Shown here piece by piece: positions 1 to 5,929 of a DNA stretch of 6,783 nucleotides. Position 1 is the first letter of the stretch, and the number at the start of each line of letters is the position of its first letter. The notes beneath the pieces were generated by a model. It worked only from the letters and a program-made list of their open reading frames with translations. It did no database searches and was not told where the DNA came from. The position numbers were made by a program, and so were the translations under genes. The DNA is from DATLZU01 sp035573855. GTDB taxonomy: Bacteria; Nitrospirota; Nitrospiria; Nitrospirales; Nitrospiraceae. Location: positions 1 to 6,783 of the forward strand of contig DATLZU010000022.1 of assembly GCA_035573855.1 (NCBI GenBank). Direction: 5' to 3'.

Positions 1-55
1 GAACCACCGACCTGCTGATTACGAATCAGCTGCTCTGCCACTGAGCTACGCCGGC
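1..55 (-). tRNA. tRNA-Thr (anticodon CGT), 3' end cut by window edge
   Basis: Read on the minus strand, position 55 is the first base of the acceptor stem (GCCGGCG, 55-49). It is followed by TA, a D arm with GCTC/GAGC stem, and an anticodon arm with stem GCTGA/TCAGC and loop TTCGTAA. The anticodon CGT lies at 23-21 and reads the threonine codon ACG. The T arm starts (GGTGG TTC) and runs out of the window at position 1, so the 3' T stem, acceptor 3' strand and any encoded CCA are not visible. All visible stems pair perfectly, so the gene looks functional. An upstream promoter is seen at 115-144. Confidence 0.95.
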
Positions 56-204
56 TTTTGCCGATGTTGTGCTCGGATTGCGCCCTCTCTCTGACGCTCG
101 GCAAGGGCAGTGACGTTATACAGGTCTCCCCCTCACTCCGTCAACACGTCGGGCAAGAACTCCGCGCGCAGCTCTTCCGTACATCGACGGCCCACCGACT
201 CGCT
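56..204. other. Intergenic region between lipoprotein gene and tRNA
   Basis: This 149-bp stretch carries the tRNA promoter (115-144) and the tRNA leader. No rho-independent terminator is seen after the lipoprotein stop at 205. In the lipoprotein's own frame the sequence stays open for 23 more codons past the TGA, to a second TGA at 136-134. Confidence 0.5.
115..144 (-). promoter_or_regulatory. Sigma70-type promoter for the tRNA-Thr
   Basis: On the minus strand there is a -35 box TTGACG (144-139), an 18-nt spacer and a -10 box TATAAC (120-115); each box matches consensus at 5 of 6 bases. Transcription would start near 108, giving a leader of about 50 nt before the tRNA 5' end, to be removed by RNase P. 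The site lies between the stop of the caspase-like lipoprotein gene and the tRNA, so the tRNA can be expressed on its own. Inferred from motif match and position only. Confidence 0.6.
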
Positions 205-2121
205 TCACCGAAGCTTGGCGAACGGTAGAGTGCGCAACGCGGAACCCTTGCCGGCGCCCGGAATGCAGACCGGCTCCTGATCACTCCCGTCTTGTTTCTT
301 GGCGACGCTGTGGACCTGCGCCCGCACGTATACGCAGAGTTCTCCCACCTGCACGATTCCGTTCTTGTCCATGTCGGCTTCGCCACGCAACCCCTTTAAC
401 AAATAGTAGGTGAACAGCCCGTGCCGACCCTGTTCATAGGCATGGGCTTCCTGAAGCGTTCGATTGCCGATCATGAGCAAGATCTTGTCTTCGCGCGACG
501 CGGGTGTTTCGCCATCCCACATGGGCTCGATGCCGCGACCCGAATCCGTTCCTGGAGTCGGTTCCAGTGAGACTTCGAGCATCACCACGGCACGCTGGAC
601 CGACGCTCGGTTCAACGCGTTTTGCAAGCGGCGCAGCGAAAACAATCGGGACCGCGACACCGCAACTCCGTCATAAGGAACCAGCGAAACGGCACCCGTG
701 GACGAATCCACGAGCGCCCGCCCCGCGAAATAGACATACACCACGCTGCCTGGTTCCACCTGGCGCGGAAGCCACTCTTCGAACACTTCGGCCAGATCAT
801 CCTTCATCGCGTGTTCGTTGACCAGCAGCTTGACCCGGCCGGCTGGAATACCCGCCAACGTCTTGAGATGGCCGGCCACGACCTCGGCGTCCCGCCCTGC
901 GAATCTGACGTCCGGCATACCGGCGTCGCGGAACGTCTCCACTCCGATCGCAATGCCGATGGCTTTGGGCTGCTTGAACCCCGTTCCTGGTTTCACCAGT
1001 TGATCCACATCCACGGAGAGGACTTCCACTTCTTCGTTCAGATCGGGCCTGACCGCAATGAGGAACTTCTTGGGCACCGGCAAGTGCACGCCGCTCGAGA
1101 GGGTCCTGAGCGAAAGCACCAGCTCCGCCTGTTCCACTTCCTTCACCCCATCGAGCTTGGCACTGGCAGTCACCCGCTTCAGCTCTCCGGCTTGAAGGTC
1201 GCCGATCTCGATGGGATTGGGAAACCGCCCGATCAGCGCCGGGCTGCCGCCGAGCAATGCATCTACACCCAAGGCCGGTCCCGGCCCTTCGTTCTTGACC
1301 TCGATCTCAATGGAGACCTCCTCGTGGTTCTCCAGGACCTGATTGCGGTTCTCGTCTCGGACGATGGCGCGGAACGAGAGCCTGGCACCTTCGCCGCCCT
1401 TACTCGCAACGGGTGGAGAACCCTGCCCGGACGGGGAAGCAGCCGTCCCGACCGGACTCCGGTCGGCAGCCCGGGCCGGCGTCGGCGGCGCAGCCTTAGG
1501 AGCCCTTTTCCGCATGGCCGCCTCATGGATCCTCGTCGCAGTTCCCAATTGCTTGGCCATGCCTTCCGTGACTTTCTCGATCGCCTGCTCGGCAATCTTG
1601 TCGAGCCCGTGGACCTCGCAGCTTTCACCGTCGGTCTCGACTTCGCCGCGCCCGAAGCTCTGGAGCTTCTTGTTGTACAGCACCGCGCCGTCCGCGTCCG
1701 TGTAGGAAAAGTCCAGGCCCAGCGTTACCGTCGCGGGATAGGAGCGTCGGACCTTCCGCGGAATGGAAAGTTCCGTCTGGTTGATCCCCAAGCCAACCGC
1801 CACGGTGCCGTCCGAGGCGCCATGCTTAGAAGCAAGGTCGTCCACCTGGATCCGCTCGAACACCGTTCCGATCCGGCGGACCACAGCTTCCTTCAACGCC
1901 GCATGGATCGGCAGGGTTTGCGGCTGACCGCAGGCGTCGCGATACTCAAGCGCCGCGTTGGTCACCGTCTCGTCCAGCGTCAGACGGACGGTCAGCGGAA
2001 ACCAGTAGCCCGACGTGAGCCCGTCCCGGCCGGAGAAGAGCCCACAACCGGCTACGAAGGCCGCCAGGCATACCAGTGCCGCGAGGCCGGCGGCCCGGCC
2101 CGTACGAGCACAGCGCGTCAT
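205..2121 (-). CDS. Lipoprotein with degenerate caspase-like (peptidase C14-type) domain
   Basis: This is a 638-residue envelope lipoprotein. The start at 2121 is chosen because it gives a short n-region, a hydrophobic stretch (residues 11-24) and lipobox FVAG-C26, and because a promoter at 2152-2181 lies just upstream; an upstream in-frame ATG at 2262 would add 47 unlikely residues. Visible regions: an alpha/beta N-terminal part (about 30-195), a Pro/Ala/Ser-rich linker (about 206-243), a CARDB/Ig-like beta domain (about 246-358) and a caspase-like domain (about 385-638). The caspase signature is clear (KAIGIAIGVETF, then MPDVRFAGRDAE, SLVPYDG and HGLFTYYLLKGLRGEADM). However, the GHG catalytic His position reads GRA (Arg468) and the DAC catalytic Cys position reads EVS (Ser518), so it is probably not a protease. 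Residues 583-594 form a canonical EF-hand loop. Role unknown; a scaffold or sensor is a guess. Confidence 0.85.
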   Translation of the reverse strand: MTRCARTGRAAGLAALVCLAAFVAGCGLFSGRDGLTSGYWFPLTVRLTLDETVTNAALEYRDACGQPQTLPIHAALKEAVVRRIGTVFERIQVDDLASKHGASDGTVAVGLGINQTELSIPRKVRRSYPATVTLGLDFSYTDADGAVLYNKKLQSFGRGEVETDGESCEVHGLDKIAEQAIEKVTEGMAKQLGTATRIHEAAMRKRAPKAAPPTPARAADRSPVGTAASPSGQGSPPVASKGGEGARLSFRAIVRDENRNQVLENHEEVSIEIEVKNEGPGPALGVDALLGGSPALIGRFPNPIEIGDLQAGELKRVTASAKLDGVKEVEQAELVLSLRTLSSGVHLPVPKKFLIAVRPDLNEEVEVLSVDVDQLVKPGTGFKQPKAIGIAIGVETFRDAGMPDVRFAGRDAEVVAGHLKTLAGIPAGRVKLLVNEHAMKDDLAEVFEEWLPRQVEPGSVVYVYFAGRALVDSSTGAVSLVPYDGVAVSRSRLFSLRRLQNALNRASVQRAVVMLEVSLEPTPGTDSGRGIEPMWDGETPASREDKILLMIGNRTLQEAHAYEQGRHGLFTYYLLKGLRGEADMDKNGIVQVGELCVYVRAQVHSVAKKQDGSDQEPVCIPGAGKGSALRTLPFAKLR

Positions 2122-2151
2122 CGTCCATCGGACAGGTTCCACCGTACCGCG

Positions 2152-2181
2152 CTTATACCGGAAATCCGCCGCAGATAACAA
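2152..2181 (-). promoter_or_regulatory. Putative promoter of the caspase-like lipoprotein gene
   Basis: On the minus strand, TTGTTA (2181-2176) and TATAAG (2157-2152) are 18 nt apart, matching consensus at 4 and 5 of 6 bases. The predicted start near 2145 leaves a leader of about 24 nt before the ATG at 2121. This agrees with the lipoprotein start chosen and excludes the longer in-frame ATG at 2262. The Shine-Dalgarno is weak (a GGTGGA about 16 nt before the ATG). Confidence 0.5.
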
Positions 2182-2204
2182 CCCGCGACCGGGCTCCCGC
2201 ATCA

Positions 2205-2234
2205 TTGACAGCCGTTTTCCCGCTGGGCTAAGGT
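2205..2234 (+). promoter_or_regulatory. Possible ubiA promoter and ribosome binding site
   Basis: A perfect -35 hexamer TTGACA lies at 2205-2210. The only -10 candidate at suitable spacing is TAAGGT (2229-2234, 18-nt spacer), which would start transcription almost at the ATG (2242) and give a leaderless mRNA. The same bases TAAGG (2229-2233) match the Shine-Dalgarno consensus and sit 8 nt before the ATG, so they are more likely a ribosome binding site on a transcript that starts further upstream. The sequence does not decide between the two. Confidence 0.35.
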
Positions 2235-2241
2235 CCCCGCC

Positions 2242-3147
2242 ATGGCCGAGTTGTTGACGCATTGTCCCAAACCGGTTTCCACCGGTTCACCCTCCCGGAG
2301 CAAGTGGGATTCCTTTGCCGATCTCGTCCGCCTGCGCAATCAATCCGGCACGATGCTGTTGATGCTACCGACCCTGTGGTCGCTGGTATTGGCTTCGGAG
2401 GGCCGGCCGCCGCTCAAGCTGTTGCTCGTCTTCATGGGAGGCTCGTTTCTGATGCGGAGCATGGGTGTCGTTCTCAACGACCTCGCCGACCGGTCGTTTG
2501 ACCGGCACGTCGCGCGTACCTGTCTGCGCCCGTTGGCTTCCGGCGCAGTCACCGTCAACGAGGCGTTGGGACTCGCGGCCGTCTTAATCGGTTTGGTGGC
2601 GGGACTCGTGTTGTTGCTCAACCCGTTGACGATTTTGCTGAGCCCGGTCGCCTTGGCTTTGGCCATCCTGTATCCCTATGCCAAGCGGGTGCTCCACGTA
2701 CCTCAAGTAGTCCTCGGACTTGCCTTCGGCTGGGGCGTCGTGATGGCCTGGGCCGCCGTGCGCAACGTTGTTGAAACACCGGTATGGATTCTCTATGCCG
2801 CCACGATCTGTTGGGTCATCGCGTACGATACCATCTATGCGATCCAGGACCGTGAAGATGACATCCGGATCGGCCTGAAATCCGCCGCGATCGCCTTCGG
2901 CGCCCGCACATGGCTTGCCGTCGGATTGTTTCTGCTCGCGATGCTGGGACTCCTCGCGATACTCGGACGCCTGACCGGGCTGGGGCTGATCTACTACGCG
3001 ATATTAGCGCTAGTGGGAGGATTCTTTCTTCAGCAGGTGAAAAAACTTCGAGGGTCCGTTCCCGCTCCGACGGCATTCGCGATGTTCAAACAACACATCT
3101 GGGCAGGGTGGCTCCTCTTAGCGGGAATGTGGCTCGGATGCCTGTGA
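2242..3147 (+). CDS. ubiA: UbiA-family 4-hydroxybenzoate polyprenyltransferase
   Basis: This is a 301-residue integral membrane prenyltransferase that attaches a polyprenyl chain to an aromatic acid (4-hydroxybenzoate in the ubiquinone route) in the inner membrane. Both Mg-diphosphate-binding Asp motifs are intact: N79-D80xxD83xxxD87 and D196xxYAxxD203xxxD207, the latter followed by IGLKS. The KRVLHVPQVVLGLAFGWG region (148-165) and the C-terminal FKQHIWAGW element are also typical, and length is normal for UbiA. About eight to nine hydrophobic segments are visible. The second motif (YDTIYAIQDREDD) is closer to the proteobacterial UbiA type than to the FDxIYALQD type I associate with futalosine-pathway prenyltransferases, but a menaquinone role (MqnP-like) cannot be excluded. 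The start has TAAGG 8 nt upstream. It is divergent from the caspase-like gene and convergent with the cytochrome operon, so it forms its own transcription unit. Confidence 0.92.
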   Translation: MAELLTHCPKPVSTGSPSRSKWDSFADLVRLRNQSGTMLLMLPTLWSLVLASEGRPPLKLLLVFMGGSFLMRSMGVVLNDLADRSFDRHVARTCLRPLASGAVTVNEALGLAAVLIGLVAGLVLLLNPLTILLSPVALALAILYPYAKRVLHVPQVVLGLAFGWGVVMAWAAVRNVVETPVWILYAATICWVIAYDTIYAIQDREDDIRIGLKSAAIAFGARTWLAVGLFLLAMLGLLAILGRLTGLGLIYYAILALVGGFFLQQVKKLRGSVPAPTAFAMFKQHIWAGWLLLAGMWLGCL

Positions 3148-3162
3148 TTCGAAAGACTCGAT

Positions 3163-4269
3163 TCAGGACGAGGAGCCGTCGATTACGTCGCCTGCATTTC
3201 GAGCGTTGACCGACACATTTTGAGTGTTGAGCATTACGTCGGTGTGAACCTTCTCGACCGCCTGGTCCGGCCTCGGAGCGCGAAGGGTGGCGAGGTACAT
3301 CGTCACAGCCTTGGCGTCGGCATCACTCAGTCCCAGGTTTGGCATCCGCGTCTCCGGCTTCATGGATTGCGGATACTTGATCCATCGATACATCCATGCG
3401 GTATTGAGGCGAAAACCCGCCCGATCGAGAGCCGGGCCGACCGTACCGCCTTCCTCTCCGATCCGGTGACAGCCATTGCAGCCGTATTTGTTGAAGTAGA
3501 GACGCTTCCCGGTCTCGACCAACTGCGCCGCCGCCTCGGCCGTCATCGTAAGGTCCGGTTTCGGCACAGGGGGGAACTTCGGCCGCGACGTGAAATTGGC
3601 TAGGGCGGCCTTCGCCTGCTCCTGCTCTTTCTTGGCAACAAGAAGCGCTTCTTGTTCCTTGGCGTACGCGGATTCGTCCACCTCGACGCCTTTTTTCTCC
3701 GCCTCTTCATTGGCTTTCTTCTCGGCCGCATCGTACGCCTGCTGGGCTTGATCGTACTTCTGCTGCGCCTCCTGAAGCTTGGCCTCCAGTTCCTTCTTAC
3801 GGCCCTCCACATCGTACGTCAGTTTCATGCCGTGCAACGTCCGGACATAGGCGACGATGTCCCATATTTCCTCTTCTGAGAGTGTATATTTGAATGTGGG
3901 CATCGTCGGGACGGCGAATTCGTCCTCGCCGATCTTGTCCCCGATCTCCGGCGTCGTGTCCTTCATATCCCGCGAGATGACGGCGAAGATTTCCTCGTCC
4001 TTGAAGGTGCCCATCTCCTCTTTGTTCGAGAGATCCTTGGGCTTAGGATCCGGCATATATCTCCAGTTGTACCCCTCATTTTGCCGCCCGTTCTCCCCGT
4101 GACAGTGCATGCAGTAATGTTCGTACAGCGCCTTCCCTTTCTTGACTTGCTCGCTTTGAAACAAGGTGCAGCCGGTCACCGAAGCCCCGCCCGCGAGGCC
4201 GGCAACCGCGGCCGTGAGGATCAGTGTTCGAACAACGCCAGGAGTCGTCCAGCGCGAGGCCGACCTCAT
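3163..4269 (-). CDS. Dihaem cytochrome c lipoprotein with coiled-coil hairpin between haem domains
   Basis: This 368-residue periplasmic electron carrier is the last gene of the operon. The start at 4269 overlaps the stop of the upstream gene (ATGA) and has AAAGGGG 7 nt upstream. A signal segment (11-30) ends in lipobox VTG-C34, so the protein is probably lipid-anchored. Haem domain 1 has C53MHCH57 with likely axial Met123 (PTMP). Haem domain 2 has C264NGCH268 with likely axial Met309 (TRMP). Between them, residues 153-226 are Lys/Glu/Gln/Ala-rich and predicted to form two long helices with a turn around 192-200 (KKGVEVDES), i.e. an antiparallel coiled-coil hairpin. This insert is unusual for dihaem cytochromes c. 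A proline-rich segment (PKFPPVPKPD) joins it to domain 2. The C-terminal tail (about 341-368) is polar and unassigned. Partners are probably the products of the three genes upstream. Confidence 0.9.
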   Translation of the reverse strand: MRSASRWTTPGVVRTLILTAAVAGLAGGASVTGCTLFQSEQVKKGKALYEHYCMHCHGENGRQNEGYNWRYMPDPKPKDLSNKEEMGTFKDEEIFAVISRDMKDTTPEIGDKIGEDEFAVPTMPTFKYTLSEEEIWDIVAYVRTLHGMKLTYDVEGRKKELEAKLQEAQQKYDQAQQAYDAAEKKANEEAEKKGVEVDESAYAKEQEALLVAKKEQEQAKAALANFTSRPKFPPVPKPDLTMTAEAAAQLVETGKRLYFNKYGCNGCHRIGEEGGTVGPALDRAGFRLNTAWMYRWIKYPQSMKPETRMPNLGLSDADAKAVTMYLATLRAPRPDQAVEKVHTDVMLNTQNVSVNARNAGDVIDGSSS

Positions 4270-5126
4270 CTCGCAGCCCCTTTCTTCTTCAGTTGTCGAA
4301 TGACGACGAATTGAAACCCCGCCGCGAGGCCGATCGCCAGCACGGCATAAAGATAGGGTGAATAATCCGGCGACGGCTCCGCGCGGAAATACCACCAGGA
4401 GGAGACGGCCTTTTGAGAACCCTTTTCCTTCAGGTCCCCGTTTTCCAGTTTCTTCCCATCCCAAATCGCGAACGCGATGCTGGTGAACTCTCCGGGTTTA
4501 AACTGCGTATCTTCCTCCCGATGCTCGGTGGTCAGAGCACGCGAGAAGACGACACGCCATTTGCCGTTTTGATACACTCCCTTGGCCTTCACGTCCTGGT
4601 GTTCCTGTGCCTTGAGGGTGCCGAACCCTTTGGCGTTCATGTCCACAGCCTTGTTCTCTTTATTTTTCCAATACCAGATGTTGACCGGGCCTCCTTCGAC
4701 CTGAGCCATCGGCTGACCGTGAGCGAAATGGGCTTTCTTGTCGCCCACCATAAATTCAAGGGCCGCCGCGTCGTCAGGGTCCTCGGTCGGGTCCTCATAT
4801 TCCAGCAGGATGGCCAGTTCTTTGCCGTCGTGCAGCGCCCGGACCTTGACCGCCTTCACCGTCACCTCTTGAATCCGTTCTCTCCAATGCACCTGCGGCG
4901 ACAAGGGGAATTCCGCTTCCTGAGCGTCATCCCAGGCGGCCGCCATCGGATCTTCAGCCGGGAGCGCACCCTCGACCATAATCGCTCGGACCACGACGCT
5001 TTCCTGCGCCAGGACCATCGCGGGAAAGGTGGACAACAGCGCGAGACCAAGCGCAATGACCGAACGTGATCCAGTGAGCTGGTGAACCGGCGACCGGTCA
5101 GAACCTATGGATCCGTTTGTTCTCAT
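4266..5126 (-). CDS. Ethylbenzene dehydrogenase gamma / NxrC-like haem b subunit, membrane-anchored
   Basis: This is a 286-residue protein of the EB_dh haem-binding family, to which EbdC, the gamma subunits of DMSO-reductase-type enzymes and candidate NxrC proteins belong. The signal peptide covers residues about 20-40 (VIALGLALLSTFPAMVLA, then QES). The domain shows the family pattern: LAILLEYEDPTED (104-116), HGQPM140 followed by GGPVNIWYWK (145-154), FTSIAFAIWDG (214-224) and K239 in SQKAVSSWWYF. By comparison with EbdC, M140 and K239 are the likely axial ligands of one haem b. One transmembrane helix near the C-terminus (259-276) is followed by a basic cytoplasmic tail, so the haem domain is periplasmic. 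The start has a strong ribosome binding site. It probably relays electrons between a redox partner and the neighbouring c-type haems. No molybdopterin or Fe-S subunit lies beside it here, so calling it NxrC would overreach. Confidence 0.88.
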   Translation of the reverse strand: MRTNGSIGSDRSPVHQLTGSRSVIALGLALLSTFPAMVLAQESVVVRAIMVEGALPAEDPMAAAWDDAQEAEFPLSPQVHWRERIQEVTVKAVKVRALHDGKELAILLEYEDPTEDPDDAAALEFMVGDKKAHFAHGQPMAQVEGGPVNIWYWKNKENKAVDMNAKGFGTLKAQEHQDVKAKGVYQNGKWRVVFSRALTTEHREEDTQFKPGEFTSIAFAIWDGKKLENGDLKEKGSQKAVSSWWYFRAEPSPDYSPYLYAVLAIGLAAGFQFVVIRQLKKKGAAR

Positions 5127-5131
5127 CCTTG

Positions 5132-5137
5132 CTCCTC
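5132..5137 (-). promoter_or_regulatory. Strong ribosome binding site of the EB_dh-like gene
   Basis: GAGGAG on the minus strand (5137-5132) lies 5 nt before the ATG at 5126 and fixes that start. It falls in the 53-nt gap after the cytochrome gene's stop. I see no convincing hairpin with a T-tract and no good promoter in this gap, so transcription probably runs on from upstream. Confidence 0.75.
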
Positions 5138-5179
5138 TACTTCACCGGATCTCCAGATTCCCAAATCGGCCCCAAGACA

Positions 5180-5929
5180 TCACTCCCACGTGCGCGGCGT
5201 CTGATGCGCACCGTCGTACTCGCCCATAATGATCTTCCAGATCATCTCGTCGGACAGTTCGACCTCCCACCGGGGCATCGCCGATTTCCACGGCATGCCT
5301 TCTATCGGAAGACCGACTCCGCCCGTCTTGATCCGCCAGAACAGGTAACTCTCCTGGAGCATCGCGATGGTGGTGGGATCGGCAAAATTCGCCGGTGGCG
5401 GGTTAAACCCTCTCGCCGCAGGCCCCTTTCCGTCAAAATTGGCACCGTGACATGGCGAGCAGAACGCGGCATAAAACCCCTTGCCTTGCATAATGTTCTC
5501 CGGAGTTCTGGGCACCGGATTGGAGAGGCCTGTAAATTCCCCAGGCGGCGCCGGGTGAATGGTGCGGTTTTCCGGCGGGGGCAAGTCGCTGGGCACGGTG
5601 CTGACGTACGTTTGCCAGCCCACCAAGGTCGGGAACAGCGCCAAGACCGCCCATCGGGCCGCCCGCCAGGACCCCGCCCAATGGGGATTGCCTAACAGGA
5701 AGGCCACCACTGGCCCCTTAAACGCTTGCAACACATCTTCAAAGATCGAGACATAGATCAGCAACCCGATCGAGGTCATCGTCATGTACATGAAGATGAC
5801 ACTGGACGGCAAGGGCGGCTTGATGGCGAATTTGAGAAACAGATAAACCCCGACCCAGATGATCGCGACCCTGGCCGGTACCGAAACCCGCCCTTTCTTA
5901 TGTGGGGACGTTTCGTTTCTCGTATCCAT
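5180..5929 (-). CDS. Membrane-anchored monohaem cytochrome c
   Basis: This 249-residue protein has an N-terminal membrane part and a C-terminal cytochrome c domain. Hydrophobic segments lie at about 20-37, 42-62 and 93-111; three helices with a basic N-terminus (RNETSPHKK) place the haem domain in the periplasm. A proline-rich linker (116-142) leads to the single haem site C157SPCH161; the sixth ligand is probably Met218 (KSAMPRW), with Met212 a less likely alternative. NFDGKGPAARGFNPPPANF (164-182) is typical of class I cytochromes c in oxidase and alternative-complex-III-like assemblies. The start at 5929 has AAGAGGT 5 nt upstream (5941-5935) and lies 32 nt inside the end of the antiporter-like gene, so the two are probably translationally coupled. 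A likely role is electron transfer at the periplasmic face of a complex containing that antiporter-like subunit. Confidence 0.9.
   Translation of the reverse strand: MDTRNETSPHKKGRVSVPARVAIIWVGVYLFLKFAIKPPLPSSVIFMYMTMTSIGLLIYVSIFEDVLQAFKGPVVAFLLGNPHWAGSWRAARWAVLALFPTLVGWQTYVSTVPSDLPPPENRTIHPAPPGEFTGLSNPVPRTPENIMQGKGFYAAFCSPCHGANFDGKGPAARGFNPPPANFADPTTIAMLQESYLFWRIKTGGVGLPIEGMPWKSAMPRWEVELSDEMIWKIIMGEYDGAHQTPRTWE

Noticed and set aside
622..2178. A 518-codon open frame on the plus strand opposite the lipoprotein gene
   Set aside because: The minus-strand frame has a lipobox, linker and caspase-family motifs. The plus-strand frame gives a His/Arg/Gly-rich product with no recognisable domain, a common by-product of stop-poor GC-rich antisense frames.
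2122..2262. Longer N-terminus of the lipoprotein from the ATG at 2262
   Set aside because: It would bury the lipobox signal peptide behind 47 polar residues, overlap the ubiA start and lie upstream of the predicted promoter.
3148..3162. Bidirectional terminator between the convergent ubiA and cytochrome genes
   Set aside because: Only short 4-bp inverted matches and no T-tract are visible in or around the 15-bp gap.
4270..4464. Longer N-terminus of the dihaem cytochrome from the ATG at 4464
   Set aside because: It would run deep into the upstream gene and place the lipoprotein signal internally; the ATGA overlap start with AAAGGGG upstream is far better.
4413..5069. A 218-codon plus-strand open frame opposite the EB_dh-like gene
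   Set aside because: No ribosome binding site or family motif; the opposite strand carries a clear signal peptide, haem-ligand pattern and strong ribosome binding site.
5117..5695. A 192-codon plus-strand open frame opposite the monohaem cytochrome c gene
   Set aside because: Its product is Arg/Pro-rich without motifs, and the minus strand encodes CXXCH and membrane helices.
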